DNA from: Melieria omissa
Lineage: Eukaryota > Arthropoda > Insecta > Diptera > Ulidiidae
Length of the DNA stretch: 64,000 nt
Assembly (NCBI GenBank): GCA_963971225.1
Contig: OZ020267.1
Coordinates: 89,827,648-89,891,647, forward strand
Direction of reading: 5' to 3'
The notes under the pieces were generated by a model that was not told where the DNA came from, ran no database searches, and was given only the letters and a program-made list of their open reading frames with translations. This document shows, piece by piece, positions 45,735-56,324 of this stretch; positions within the stretch are counted from its first letter, which is position 1, and each line of letters starts with the position of its first letter. A program made the translations under genes and the position numbers.

Positions 45735-47725
45735 TTGAATTAACAATTGGGAATAAAACAATTAAATGCCTAATCGATACAGGGTCTTCGACGACACTAT
45801 TAGATGAGGACACCTTACCAAACTATAAGAGGAGCAGACTTAACAAACCATTAAAACTCAATACCTTAAATGGACAAAGCCAAACAGAATACGAAATAAT
45901 TACAGAAACGCCAAAAGAATTTCATGACCCTAACTTAATGGCATGGAAAATAACGACATTTAAAGATAAAAATTTTAGCGGACTTATCGGACAGAATATT
46001 CTAAAGAGGGTAGGAGCAATTATCAACCTAAACCAAGAATATATAGAAATAAATGGAAACCGAATCAATTTCATAGGCACTTGCCCTTACAGTTACGAAA
46101 ATATTCACGCATTAGAAGAAATAAAAGAAATTCCAAATAAACTCATTAGAAATGATATGAATGAAGAGGAAAAGAAAGAAACAGAAAAAATTATAGAATC
46201 CAATAGCGATCTATTTTTCTTAGAAGGGCAGGCACTAAGTCACACCCACCAAATCCAACATGAGATTGTAACCAAAACAAATAAACCTGTATATTCGAAA
46301 ATATATAGGTACCCTCAAGTGCATGAAACCGAAATTAACAAACAGATAAAAGGAAAAGAAAATATAATAGCCGACTTTCTAAGCAGAGTTAACCCAGAAT
46401 CAGGCGAAATATTAAACATTGACGAAGACAACATAAGCACAGACGCAACAACACACTCCCAACGAGAAGAGCAGAATGACCACTTTCCCATATTGGAAAC
46501 AGTAGTCAACAGATTTCAAACACAAATAATAATTACTGACAATAAAATCGTGGAAACAGAAATTATCAATAACAAAATGAAAATTTACATAAACACCGAT
46601 GACATTACTTCTGACTTCATGACAGATATTTTTAGACGACACATAAAAATTGGCAAAGTAGGAATATATTGCGAACTTTCAGATTATATGTACAACAAAG
46701 TACAATTAAAACTTATCAGCATTTACGGAACAAAAATAAAATTTCTCAAATGCAGTCATCATGCCAGAGACATGAAAGATGAAAATGAAACGTTCAGACA
46801 AATTGAAAAATTTCATAGAAAAGAATCTGGACATGGAGGCATTAATGAAAATTACGAAAGTTTAAAAAAGTTAATATATTTCAAAAATTTAAAACTACTA
46901 ATACAAAAATATATAAATAACTGCGACATTTGTAGTAGGGCCAAGTATGATAGGAATCCCGTTAGAGCAAAATTACTAATTACAGAAACACCAAACCACC
47001 CACATGAAACTATTCACCTAGATGTCTACACAATAAAGAAGCATAGCTTCATCACTTTCATTGATAAATTTTCCAAAGTTGCCACTGCATATCATTTAGA
47101 GGATAGAAACAGTATCACAATAGTTGAAAAGTTAAGACAATTCCTGTCAACAAGGACAAAACCATCCCGCATTATTACGGATAATGAATTTAATTCGGTA
47201 AACGTGAAGGACTTTTTAAGAGAAGAAGAGATCGAAGTCCATTTTACAAAGCCAAACAATCACACCGGCAACGCCGATGTGGAAAGACTCCATAGCACAC
47301 TATCCGAAAAATTCAGAGTGTTAGAAACAGAAAATTCCACACTGTCAACAAAAGAGAGAGTGTTCAAATGTATTGAATACTATAATAAATCCATTCATTC
47401 GACAACAAAAGAAAGGCCTATCGATATAGCTGAAGGAAAAATAGAAAACTCAACAATAAAAAGTCGCTTAGAAGAAGCTAAACGTAAAACCATAAACAAA
47501 CTAAATCAGAATCGTGAAGATTACACAAATGAAGAAGCCGAAGGCTACGTGAAAAACTACAAGGCACTCAGGCATAAATACGAACCAAGATACAAGAAAT
47601 TAAATTTAGACAATATCCACACAAGCAATATTAAAAGAAAAACTAAATTTGCAGGTCAACTGGTTAACACTGATGATGACGATTCTCCTACTAACGAAGC
47701 CAATAACGTCAACACTAACGATTGA
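45702..47725 (+). pseudogene. Gypsy pol lacking RT and RNase H (protease and integrase only)
   Basis: Frame -1 to gag, open throughout to 47725 (first methionine at 45938 gives 595 codons). The protease site LIDTGSSTTLL is at about 45777-45810. The sequence reaches the beginning of the RT region, then jumps in frame near 46345 to the segment just after RNase H (ENIIADFLSRV). The integrase has an HHCC finger (H-x-H near 46815, C-x2-C at CDICSRA), catalytic D362, D415 and E449, and a basic C-terminus. The deletion preserves the frame. Known family members have about 1.2-1.4 kb more here. Confidence 0.88.
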
Positions 47726-49163
47726 ACCTATCAACAGCGACAAGGGTTACGCCGAAATAAAATTAGACGATGCACATATTACCCAAAACTACACCAAAAT
47801 TATTCACATAATTGACGTCGAAGACATAGAAAGCATTATACAAACCTTAGAAGAAAATATACAAAGTACAAGGTCAATACAAAACAAAGTTTTACTAGAA
47901 AACGAACTAAATAGAGTTAGATCCAAAATACACAGCATCCTCCCAAATAGACAAAAAAGAGGACTATTTAACGGACTAGGAACAGGACTGAAATGGATTA
48001 CAGGAACAATGGACGATGAAGACAAAACAGAAATTGAGGAACATTTACACATTCTAGACGAAAACACCCACAATATAATCGATAATCTAAATAACAATGT
48101 ACGTATAAATAATCATTTTAATAAAACATTTGAAAGCATTAAGCAAACTATAGAAATAGACAGAAAAAATATTATAAACAAATTCTCAGATATTGAACTA
48201 CAAAACGACGAAACAATGAACCAATTAACTTACCTAGACATACTTTTTAAAATAAAAATCATAGAAGATAACATAGAACACATTCAGAACAACATTATGT
48301 CAGCAAGACTAAACACTATGGCCAGTAATATATTAACCCCAGAAGAAATAAACGAGTTCAAAATTGACTTCTACAAACTGCAAAATGTAATATTGGCTAC
48401 AGCTCAACTTGACCACAATAAGATCATATTCATTATAAAAATACCATTAAATGTTATAGCCGTAAAACGAACCCTACTAATACCAATCCCTACACAAAAC
48501 CATACTCAACTAAACTTCAATCCACAGGAAATAATATATATAAATAACATTACCTACGACTATAATTACGAATTAAATACAAATAAACTGAAAAAAAGTA
48601 AAATATGTATTTTTAGAAACAATTGTAATAAACTAAAAAACCTTAAACCAGAGATAATAGAAATAGAACCAGGACTATTAGTATTAAGAAATATTGAGAA
48701 AACCACTGTAAAAAGTAATTGCGATGATAGAGAAATAGAATTAGAAAATAATTATCTAATCTCATTCTACGATTGCAAAATTCTAATAAATGATGAAACT
48801 TTTTCTAATATGAATAAAAAATTCAAGCAAAACTTTGTAATTCCATCAAAAATAGACATCAAAAATGCAACGCTAACACCAACTTTCGAAGATATAATCT
48901 TCCAGGAAATGGAAAATATAGAAAAAATTAAAGAAATTAGACACTACAAAACAACAAACCAAAAAATTGTAACACCAATAATTATAAGCTTATCAATTGT
49001 AATCATTCTATTGTCTGCAATATTAATATATATACTTCTCAAAATTAAAGAAGAAAAAAAGAAAATCCAGGAGAATTTTCAGTCAAGGGGGGGAGGAGTT
49101 ACGTTACCTCCACCAAACCAACCAACTCCGCCAACTAACATACCTGTAGACTACACCAAATAA
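47649..49163 (+). CDS. Errantivirus env-like glycoprotein
   Basis: A 504-codon open frame overlapping the end of pol by 77 bases. It has a hydrophobic signal peptide (residues about 1-21), a furin-type site RQKR at 101-104 followed by a Gly/Phe-rich putative fusion peptide, central helices, several N-x-T/S sites and a membrane segment at about 440-465. The last 22 codons lie within the 3' LTR, as usual in errantiviruses. The product would be a membrane glycoprotein made from a spliced RNA. No break seen; described only as it stands. Confidence 0.88.
   Translation: MQVNWLTLMMTILLLTKPITSTLTIEPINSDKGYAEIKLDDAHITQNYTKIIHIIDVEDIESIIQTLEENIQSTRSIQNKVLLENELNRVRSKIHSILPNRQKRGLFNGLGTGLKWITGTMDDEDKTEIEEHLHILDENTHNIIDNLNNNVRINNHFNKTFESIKQTIEIDRKNIINKFSDIELQNDETMNQLTYLDILFKIKIIEDNIEHIQNNIMSARLNTMASNILTPEEINEFKIDFYKLQNVILATAQLDHNKIIFIIKIPLNVIAVKRTLLIPIPTQNHTQLNFNPQEIIYINNITYDYNYELNTNKLKKSKICIFRNNCNKLKNLKPEIIEIEPGLLVLRNIEKTTVKSNCDDREIELENNYLISFYDCKILINDETFSNMNKKFKQNFVIPSKIDIKNATLTPTFEDIIFQEMENIEKIKEIRHYKTTNQKIVTPIIISLSIVIILLSAILIYILLKIKEEKKKIQENFQSRGGGVTLPPPNQPTPPTNIPVDYTK
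49085..49096 (+). other. Gypsy polypurine tract
   Basis: AAGGGGGGGAGG directly before the 3' LTR, inside the env frame. Confidence 0.85.
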
Positions 49164-49419
49164 ATACACAATTCCCGCTTACTCCACAGAAACCTCCACA
49201 TTGCTCCTCAAATTTCGAATTCCATTCCCACAGTCACACATTTTACTAACCTTGCACTTTTCGTAACTCACCCAAAAGACAATAGAATGAGAGAAGACAA
49301 AAATTAATTTTAAGCAGTCAGTTGTAAATCGGAGTTAAAAGCGAATGGATCGTAATAAAGAATAAATCAAAATTGTGTTGTGTAAATATTATTGAAGTGA
49401 GATAAAAATCCACATAAAT
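49097..49419 (+). repeat. Gypsy 3' LTR (323 bp)
   Basis: Matches the 5' LTR with one difference (gaataaatc versus gaatacatc). Confidence 0.93.
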
Positions 49420-49433
49420 CACGTTGAAGAAGT

Positions 49434-50430
49434 GCAAGAAAGTTTCGTTTGTGTGCCAGTCGGGTGCTTGCTTTACGCATGCGTTTTGGTGCGAGTGGGC
49501 TTATTGGTGTTGTTGTGCATGGAGATTTCGTTTATAGTGTTTTTTTTTCGACGTTGGGAGGTGGAAATCTTCAAAAGATACCGACGCCCTCCAGAACGAC
49601 GGTATGCCGGATTTTTACCGACTAAAACCACCTCCTCCTTCTATCCCTGCTCCCCGCGGCACTGCCTCACGGCATTTCTTCACGGGGGGGTGATGGCTTT
49701 AATTGCCCGTTCTAATATTGCAGCCGCCGTGGCTTAGTTGGTTAGTGCGCGGTCCAACGAGTCGCATGCAGAGCGACGCAAGATCGAATACTGCATGTAG
49801 TAACACCTAAAAAAAAAATAACGGGAAACTCGTTTTCTCTTTCGGTGGCTGTCCTTTCAGCTGGAAATGGCAAACCTCTGAGAGTAAAAATTGCCTATGA
49901 AAAAGCTCCCAACCTGCCGTTCGGAACCGGCATAAAACTGTAGGTCCCTTCCACCCGCGTACAAAATTCACACGCACAACACGGGTGGTTGCGGGAAGCT
50001 AAGCCTTAGTCTCGCGTAAGCGAGCTGTCGTGCCAATCAATTAAATTAATTAATTAATATGCGCTCGGCGCTGCTGCTCCTCTCTGCGTAGAGCGGTTAG
50101 AATTAACGCTGCCATTGTGCTCACTGCCGACCACTTTTCTTAACTTGCGAGCATGAATTTCAAGAGATTTTGCGGAGTTAGTTGTTCCCCGAACACCCTG
50201 TTCACCGTCCTTCTTTCAGCATCAAAGCGGTTGCACGAGAAGAATACGTGTTCCGCGTCCTCGGCGCTTTCGTCCAAGCAGTGTTCGCAGTTTGGGGTTG
50301 CGTCGTGCTTAAAGCGAAACAAATACGCCCTGAAGCAACCGTGCCCACTTAAAAGTTGTGTCAGGTAAAAATCTACCTCTCCGTGCTTCCTCTCCATCCA
50401 GTCTCGGATGTTAGGGATCAGTTTGTATGT
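49434..50430 (-). pseudogene. R1-like LINE 3' fragment, copy 2, with array end and SINE
   Basis: Begins with the last 71-bp-type unit (49434-49530), then repeats the LINE fragment of 43720-44066 and extends about 180 bases further upstream on the minus strand (LTQLLSGHGCFRAYLFRF, CEHCLDESAEDAEHVFFSC). Small differences to copy 1 (ccattg for ccatcg, cttaactt for cttgactt) show some age. A SINE at 49719-50054 interrupts it. Confidence 0.8.
49719..50054 (+). repeat. tRNA-derived SINE copy with an empty paralogous site
   Basis: Inserted in ttctaatat/gcgctcgg, the uninterrupted form of which is at 43875-43892. The flanking repeat is TAATAT (49713-49718 and 50055-50060), partly merged with the AT tail. 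The A box (TGGCTTAGTTGG) has one change from the other copies. Confidence 0.93.
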
Positions 50431-50579
50431 CCAACGACCTGTTCGTTTATTGTGTGCTATTTAATGTTTGTTTGGTGCATGCGTTTGGTCGGTGCAAGTG
50501 GCCACATAGTGGTTGTTGTGGTGCAAGGAAAAATCTGGAAATATGTGCCTGCAGGGCGTATGGTTTCGGAGGTGCAAGT

Positions 50580-50693
50580 GTGTGCGCAAGGGACGCGCGT
50601 AACTGCGGTCCCGCTGTTGTTGAGCTGGTGGTGCGAGTGTGTGCGCAAGGGACGCGCGTAACTGCGGTCCCGCTATTGCTGAGCTGGTGGTGC
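50580..50693 (+). repeat. 57-bp tandem duplication in the BEL-2 leader
   Basis: Two units starting GTGTGCGCAAGGGACGCGCG, with two differences in 57 bases. Confidence 0.85.
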
Positions 50694-50749
50694 GATGGTG
50701 CCGTTATTCTTGGAATCAAAGTGTGCTAGATTGATATGCATATCTGAGC

Positions 50750-50905
50750 TAGAGCTGCAAGAATAAGAAAATCAGAAGAGAGCTAGAGCAGCAAGAATAA
50801 GAAAATGAAAAGAGAGCTAGAATAGCAAGAATAAGAAAATGAAAAGAGAGCTAGAATAGCAAGAATGAGAAAATGAAAAGAGAGCTAGAAAAGAGAGAGC
50901 AAGAA
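50750..50905 (+). repeat. Purine-rich ~37-bp tandem repeats in the BEL-2 leader
   Basis: Four to five units of the type GAGAGCTAGAATAGCAAGAA followed by TAAGAAAATGAAAA. They lie directly before gag. The word GAGCTAG is common throughout BEL-2, also inside its coding region, which gives the element an unusual composition. Confidence 0.8.
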
Positions 50906-50995
50906 CGCTTCAAGCAGTGGGCTAGTCAGAGTGCTAGGAATTCCAAGAATGAAGTCGGAACAGAAAATTGTGCTTAGCGACAGGTTGAAGCCTGT

Positions 50996-51808
50996 GTGCG
51001 TTGCGTGCAAGAAATGACGTCTCAGCTGACGTTGCAGGGGCAAGAACAGTTGATAATTTTGGACTTTGCTCCAATCCTTGGTGCTTGTTTTCTATCTCAT
51101 TGCAGTGAAATGGCAGCACGCAATAAATTGGAGGCGTTGGCGGCGACGATCAGGCGCACACTGTGCTTCGTAAAGGGGCCAGAGTTTGAGGACGTCACGC
51201 TGGAGCTAGCAAGGGTACGCCGTACCAACTTAGAAGAAGTCTGGGCACGGTATAATGACGCCTACGAGCAGGTGGTCGGCGCGACGCCCAGGGAGCAGAT
51301 GGCCAAGCTGGAGCAAGCAACGATGGCGCATGATGAGCTGGAGTACTTTGAGGCGCACGCTTTGCTCGACGCCAAGATTACTCAATTAGAGCGAGGGCAG
51401 GTGCAAGAGCAAAGGGCGTCAGAGAAAGCCAGACAGCCGAAGGCAAAAGGTGCGGGTGCTGCAATGGTGCCAGAGAGAGCCAGGCAGCCAAAAGCTACAG
51501 GCGCGGGTGCTGCAATGGTACAAGAGCGGACAATGACTTGTGAGGTGTGTGCCGGGGATCACATGCTATACCATTGCCCGGAGTTCATGGGTTTGGCATT
51601 GAAGGCGCGCAAAGAGTACGTTGCCAGGCGCAAGTTGTGCCCGAACTGTTTCAAGAGGGGCCACGGGGTGGACAACTGCTATCAGGGCGATTGCTGGAAG
51701 TGCCGAGGCAGGCCAAAACATAACAGCACGCTGTGTCCAAACCGTGAGCTACCGAAGCAGGCAAACAGCGTGCAGGCCAGGATGGAGGGCAAGAATCTGC
51801 CAGAGTAG
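50996..51808 (+). pseudogene. BEL-2 gag, short form
   Basis: A 270-codon frame (the natural start may be at MTSQLTL or MAARNKL). The N-terminal half is helical (TLELARVRRTNLEEVWARYNDAYEQV), corresponding only to the start of BEL Gag. A repeated linker ARQPKAxGAGAAMVxER follows (residues about 145-178). Then come nucleocapsid knuckles CEVCAGDHMLYHCPEF, CPNCFKRGHGVDNC and CWKCRGRPKHNSTLC. It is much shorter than the 450-500 residues usual for BEL Gag, lacking the DUF1759 core. A TAG at 51806 separates it from the protease. Confidence 0.8.
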
Positions 51809-51929
51809 AAGGACAAGGTAGGCTGACGCCAAAAGGGGGCCAGAAAGGACGACGGGGAGCTAGGGAAAAGTGTGCCAGTAGAGTTAAGCGAGCCAGCAAG
51901 CAATCGGAGCTCGAGCAGAAATAAAGATT

Positions 51930-52494
51930 AAATGGTTTACACTGTATTTAGATGGTGTTAGTGTTAATTCAAATCCGACTATGACGTTGTTACCGACGGC
52001 CATGGTCGGAATTGTAGACGATGGATGCAGGTATGGGCCGGTGCGTGCATTGCTGGATACGGGAGCACAGATCAATTTGATGACGTTCGCATTGCAGCGA
52101 AAATATCGTGTATCCACGCAACCTATGGCGCAGAAGATGGTGGGCATTGACGGTGTGCCAATGCAAGTGGGCAAGAAGGCGAACATAAAAATAAAGCCAT
52201 GGTGAGCTAGAGGCAGAGCTGTGGGTTCTGCCAAAAGAGAGCCAGTGGGGGCCAGTATTACCATCCGGTAGTATACGGATGATGGCACAAGATGGTTTAC
52301 CAGATCCGCTTGCAGATCCGGATTACTGGCAACCGAAAAGTGTGCATGTCTTACTAGGTGCAAGTTTCGTGGCAAGGATTGTCATCAGTATTACGCCGAA
52401 TAAATTGAATAACATGACGTTAATGGAAACGGTGCTAGGTATGGTCGTTTTTGGAGAGCATGCGCAGAAGTCAACGAGCAAACAGGTGAGCTAG
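51930..52494 (+). pseudogene. BEL-2 protease
   Basis: Frame with VRALLDTGAQINLM (aspartic protease site D-T-G-A) at about 52041-52082, ending at a TGA near 52205. A second frame (52279-52494) has the end of the Pao-type peptidase (DPLADPDYWQPKSVHVLLGA and TPNKLNNMTLMETVLGMVVF). A TAG at 52492-52494 stops it one base before the RT frame methionine. Confidence 0.8.
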
Positions 52495-54479
52495 TGTCTA
52501 TGATTGAGTGCGAGAATAATGAGGAGCTTGACAAGTTGTTTAAGAAGTTTTGGGAGCTTGATCAAATCAAAGAGCATGCAATGAGAACGCCCGAGGAGGA
52601 GCTAGTTGAAAACAATTTTATTAATGCATATCGCAGAGCCAGTGACGGCAGATTTATTGTTACTATACCATTGAAAACAGTTAATGACATTGGGAGCGCA
52701 AGAGAGATTGCGTTGCGTCGCTTCTTATATTTGGAGAAGCGATTGGAAAGGGAGCCAGAACTCAGAATGTCCTATATTGAATTTATGAGAGAATATGAGG
52801 GGCTTGGGCACATGGAGCTAGTTAGTGAGCGTGCTAGACAAGGTGCATTAGTTTACTATATACCACATCATTGTGTTACCAAGAAGTTTCGCGTGGTATT
52901 CGACGCTAGTTGTCGTACTACTAAAGGCATATCGTTAAATGAGGTGCAGTTGCTAGGCGAAAAGTTGCAAAGGGATTTGCATGAAATAATTATGCGTTTT
53001 AGAAGGCATAAAGTCGCTTTCTCTTCGGATATCAAAATGATGTTCCGGCAGGTGCGGATTGCTAGACATCAATGGGATTTGCAAAGAATATTTTGGCGCG
53101 AGAATAGGCAAACCCCATTGAGAGAATATTGGCTGACTGTGGTCACCTATGGCATGACGTCATCAGCACATAATTCGGTGCGAGCAGTTATACAGTGTGC
53201 AAGAGATGCAGAGGAGAAATATCCTGAAGCTGCGAATGCAATCATAAATGACATGTACATGGATGACTGCGTATCTGGTGCTAGCAGCGAGCAAGATTCC
53301 ATTACGTTGGCAAAACAAATGGCGCGGATTTTGATTGGGGCAGGGTTTGAGCTTCGTAAATGGAAGTCGAACAGTAGGTTGTTCATGGAGGAAATGCATT
53401 CAAATGAAAAGGAAGAGATGATGCAGTTCGATGAAGAAGCTAAGGTGCTAGGGCTAGTATGGCTAGTGGCGCAAGACAAGTACACATTCATTGTGAAAAC
53501 ACCAGTTATAAGGGAGCCAATTACAAAGCGGCTGATTGCAAGTCGAGTGCTTCAGCTGTTTGACCCAAATGGATATATTTCTCCAGTAACGGTCGTGGGC
53601 AAGATTATTATACAGGACTTATGGCGCTTGAAAGTGGCATGGGACGAAAAATTGCCAAAGGAACTAGAAGACAAATTTAGAGATTATTGGGGCCAGATTA
53701 AGGAGCTAGAAAACTTTAAGATCCCAAGATGGATTGGTGCAAGAAATAATGCAAAGTTAGAAGTGCATGGATTTGCTGACGCCTCTGAGAAGGCGTATGG
53801 TGCTGTTATCTATGTGAGGATAGAACGTGAAAATGGGGCAATAGTATGTAATTTGCTAGTATCCAAGACGAAAGTGGCGCCAGTTAACAAGTTGACGATA
53901 CCGAGACAAGAATTGTCAGCGTGCGAGTTGTTAGCTAGATTGGGAAAGAGTGCTAGACAATCAATGGAATCGAGCGATGTTAGCTGTACATTCTGGACAG
54001 ATTCGTTCGTGGTGTTGTATTGGCTAGGCAAGCAGCCAAGAGAGTTGAAGACCTTTGTTGGTAATCGTGTTGCAGCGATACAACAGAGCGTTGGGGCAAG
54101 TAGATGGAAACATGTGAGCACAGCAGATAACCCAGCAGATTTGGCGAGTAGGGGTTTGAAAGCAAGTGAATTGGTGGACAACAAATTGTGGCTGCAAGGT
54201 CCAGCCTGGTTATCTAAACCAAAGGAGCAATGGCCAGCTGATAAGTTTGAGCAAGCAAAGGAGCAGTGGCCATCTGACAAGTTTGAGCCAGTGGAGGAGC
54301 AATATTCGATAGAGGCGGAGCAAGAAATCAAAGTAAATGTAGTAAAAGTGTGCGAGGGGCCATTGAGTATTTTTGTGCCAAAAATGGGGGGAGGCGGTGT
54401 GGTCGTCCCATTCACACAGTTTGAGGGCAAGTTGGAGAAAATATTAAATATTTTGGTATATTGCAAGCGTTTTATATAG
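52494..54479 (+). CDS. BEL-2 reverse transcriptase and RNase H
   Basis: A 661-codon open frame. It opens with the BEL linker (FKKFWELDQIKEHAMRTPEE), then the RT: KFRVVFDASCRTTKGISLNE, VAFSSDIKMMFRQVRI (first Asp), LTVVTYGMTSSAHNSVRAV and NDMYMDDCVSG (catalytic YMDD). The connection has RVLQLFDPNGYISPVTV. RNase H follows: HGFADASEKAYGAVIYV, IPRQELSACELLARL, WTDSFVVLYWLG and TADNPADLASRG. A duplicated KEQWPADKFEQA motif sits near the C-terminus. The RT seems intact, but stops upstream and a frameshift at 54476 cut it from gag and integrase. Confidence 0.92.
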   Translation: MSMIECENNEELDKLFKKFWELDQIKEHAMRTPEEELVENNFINAYRRASDGRFIVTIPLKTVNDIGSAREIALRRFLYLEKRLEREPELRMSYIEFMREYEGLGHMELVSERARQGALVYYIPHHCVTKKFRVVFDASCRTTKGISLNEVQLLGEKLQRDLHEIIMRFRRHKVAFSSDIKMMFRQVRIARHQWDLQRIFWRENRQTPLREYWLTVVTYGMTSSAHNSVRAVIQCARDAEEKYPEAANAIINDMYMDDCVSGASSEQDSITLAKQMARILIGAGFELRKWKSNSRLFMEEMHSNEKEEMMQFDEEAKVLGLVWLVAQDKYTFIVKTPVIREPITKRLIASRVLQLFDPNGYISPVTVVGKIIIQDLWRLKVAWDEKLPKELEDKFRDYWGQIKELENFKIPRWIGARNNAKLEVHGFADASEKAYGAVIYVRIERENGAIVCNLLVSKTKVAPVNKLTIPRQELSACELLARLGKSARQSMESSDVSCTFWTDSFVVLYWLGKQPRELKTFVGNRVAAIQQSVGASRWKHVSTADNPADLASRGLKASELVDNKLWLQGPAWLSKPKEQWPADKFEQAKEQWPSDKFEPVEEQYSIEAEQEIKVNVVKVCEGPLSIFVPKMGGGGVVVPFTQFEGKLEKILNILVYCKRFI

Positions 54480-55951
54480 CCTTAAGGGTGAGATATGCGG
54501 AAAAAGAGAGAGCTAGAAGATCGCGAGTAGGTCGTAGGCCAAGGAGCAAGAATGCAAGAATACCACTTCCAAGTAATGAAGAAAGATCGCGTGCGATGGA
54601 ATATTTGGTAAAAGAAGCACAGGAGCAAGATTTTTATAAAGAGCTACTAACGATGATACGGAAAGAAAATCGGTTGCCAGAACGAAGTAAGCTAGAGCCA
54701 TTACGTCCGATCTTGGACAAAAATGGATTGATAAGAGTCGGGGGCAGGTTAATAAATGCAGAAAAAGAATATGAAATGAGGCATCAGGTTATCATTGCGA
54801 AGGGTTCAAGGTTAGCATATTTGATAATTGACTATGCGCATAGACAAACCAAACATGGAGCAGTGCAAGTTATGACCCAGTATATTCGGCAGAAATATTG
54901 GATTCCTCGGATCAGGGATGAGCTCAGAAGATTTTTACACAAATGTGTGGTGTGCGTGCGTTACAGCTACAAGCTGCAGCAACAGTTGATGGCAAATTGA
55001 CCAGCCGATCGAGTGCAAGTGGGCAAGCCTTTTTTACATTCTGGTTTAGACTATGTTGGGCCATTCAATGTCCATTTGAGGGTGCGAGATGATTACGTAG
55101 CGAAAAGCAAATGCTGGATCGCGATATTCGTGTGCCTGAAGACCCGGGCTATTCATATTGATATGGTGCTAGATCTAACTACTCAATCATTCATTGCGTG
55201 CTATGAGAGATTTATCGGAAGACGTGAGCGCATGTACAGTGACAACGCGACGACGTTTGTTGGTGCAGATAGGATGATCAAGAGAGCAATTGACTATTGG
55301 AGGGAGCAAGAGGTGCTAGAACATTTGAGTATGAAAGGTACAGAATGGCACTTTATGATTCCAGCTGCCCCACATCAAGGTGGAATTTACGAAGCAGCTG
55401 TGAAGTCCATGAAGTATCATTTAACGAGAGTCGTGGGCCAGAGAACGCTGGCACAGGACCAGCTTGCGACGTTTTTGGTGCAAGTAGAAGCGATTCTGAA
55501 TTCGCGGCCGTTGTATCCGATATCAGACGATCCGACGGATGTGCAAGCATTGACACCGGGGCATTTTCTTATTGGAGAGCCACTGGTACTGCCACTTCCC
55601 TTTGCATTGGACGAGCAACCAAACACGGAGGGCATTAAGCTTTGGAAAGAGCGCCAGACTATGTTAAAGCATTTTTGGGCTAGATGGCAAGTTGATTATT
55701 TGAATAGTTTGCAGGAGCGCAAGAAATGGCGCAGAGAGAGAGAGAATTTGAGAGTGGGCCAGCTAGTTCTCATCAAGGCAGAGAACTTTCCGCCAGCGCA
55801 GTGGGCGCTAGGCAGAGTGTGCAAGTTAATTCTGAGCAATGACAAGCTCGTACGATCCGTGGAGATTGAGACCCAGACAAGCAGATTGACCAGACCCGTG
55901 CAGAAGCTATGCATATTGCCGGTGGAGCCTGCCAATGTGGAGCCGGAGTGA
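54461..55951 (+). pseudogene. BEL-2 integrase, one internal stop
   Basis: Follows the RT after a one-base frameshift near 54476. The first frame (54461-55000) has the zinc-binding region (GLIRVGGRLINAEKEYEMRH, then HRQTKHGAVQVM and CVVCVRYS). A TGA at 54998-55000 interrupts the frame, which continues in phase to 55951 with the catalytic core: HSGLDYVGPFNV (Asp), MYSDNATTFVGA (Asp) and APHQGGIYEAAVKSMK (Glu). The C-terminus (LVLIKAENFPPAQWALGRVC) is the usual BEL ending. Confidence 0.9.
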
Positions 55952-56055
55952 CTAGAGTGCTAAGATTAGAATTAAGTTGATTGTTAATTGTATTGTTATT
56001 AATTGCTAATGCAAGCTGATTGTATTTAATGAAAACCGTTGGTTTTCGCTGGCAC

Positions 56056-56324
56056 TGTTTCGTACAGGGACGATCTCCTGTGCGATTGACTTGTGCGCAC
56101 AGGGACTATCGTCTCTGGCCGAAGTAGTCAGTCGTGCAGTGAGCGTGAAGCGGACGAGACGTCCACTTTTGGTGCAAGTTTTTAATCGGTGCGAGATGTG
56201 CGTGTGCATGTAGTACGGAAAATAAATTGGGTTTTTTGAGCTGATGGCTTTTTCCCGAGTGCGCGTTTTATTTAAATCGGGTTGCATTCCGTAGTTTCCA
56301 CCGCCAATCGAAGATGGTGGAACA
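56056..56324 (+). repeat. BEL-2 3' LTR (269 bp)
   Basis: Starts TGTTTCG, ends GGAACA, followed by the CTTGC duplication. Confidence 0.93.

Larger units (their letters stand above)
44122..49419 (+). mobile_element. Gypsy/errantivirus-type LTR element with internal pol deletion
   Basis: Flanked by the 4-bp duplication CACG (44118-44121 and 49420-49423). The 323-bp LTRs (44122-44444 and 49097-49419) differ at one base that I can see. It has a primer site, polypurine tract, gag, truncated pol and env. The RT and RNase H domains are absent, so it cannot copy itself. Near-identical LTRs point to a recent insertion, the youngest large event here. Family: the 17.6/297-like errantivirus group, by primer site, 4-bp duplication and env. 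Confidence 0.93.
42159..56324 (+). mobile_element. BEL/Pao LTR retrotransposon BEL-2, split by a gypsy element
   Basis: Flanked by CTTGC (42154-42158 and 56325-56329). LTRs 42159-42431 and 56056-56324 start TGTTTCG and end GGAACA; they differ by about three substitutions and two small indels. A long leader (42432-50995) contains a 71-bp tandem array, R1-like LINE fragments, the gypsy insertion and a SINE. Gag, protease, RT/RNase H and integrase follow at 50996-55951, with stops and one frameshift. It sits in the BEL-1 RNase H-integrase region. Confidence 0.93.

Noticed and set aside
45316..45813. Antisense open frame of 165 codons in gypsy gag
   Set aside because: Mirror of the Gln/Asn codon repeat; no independent support.
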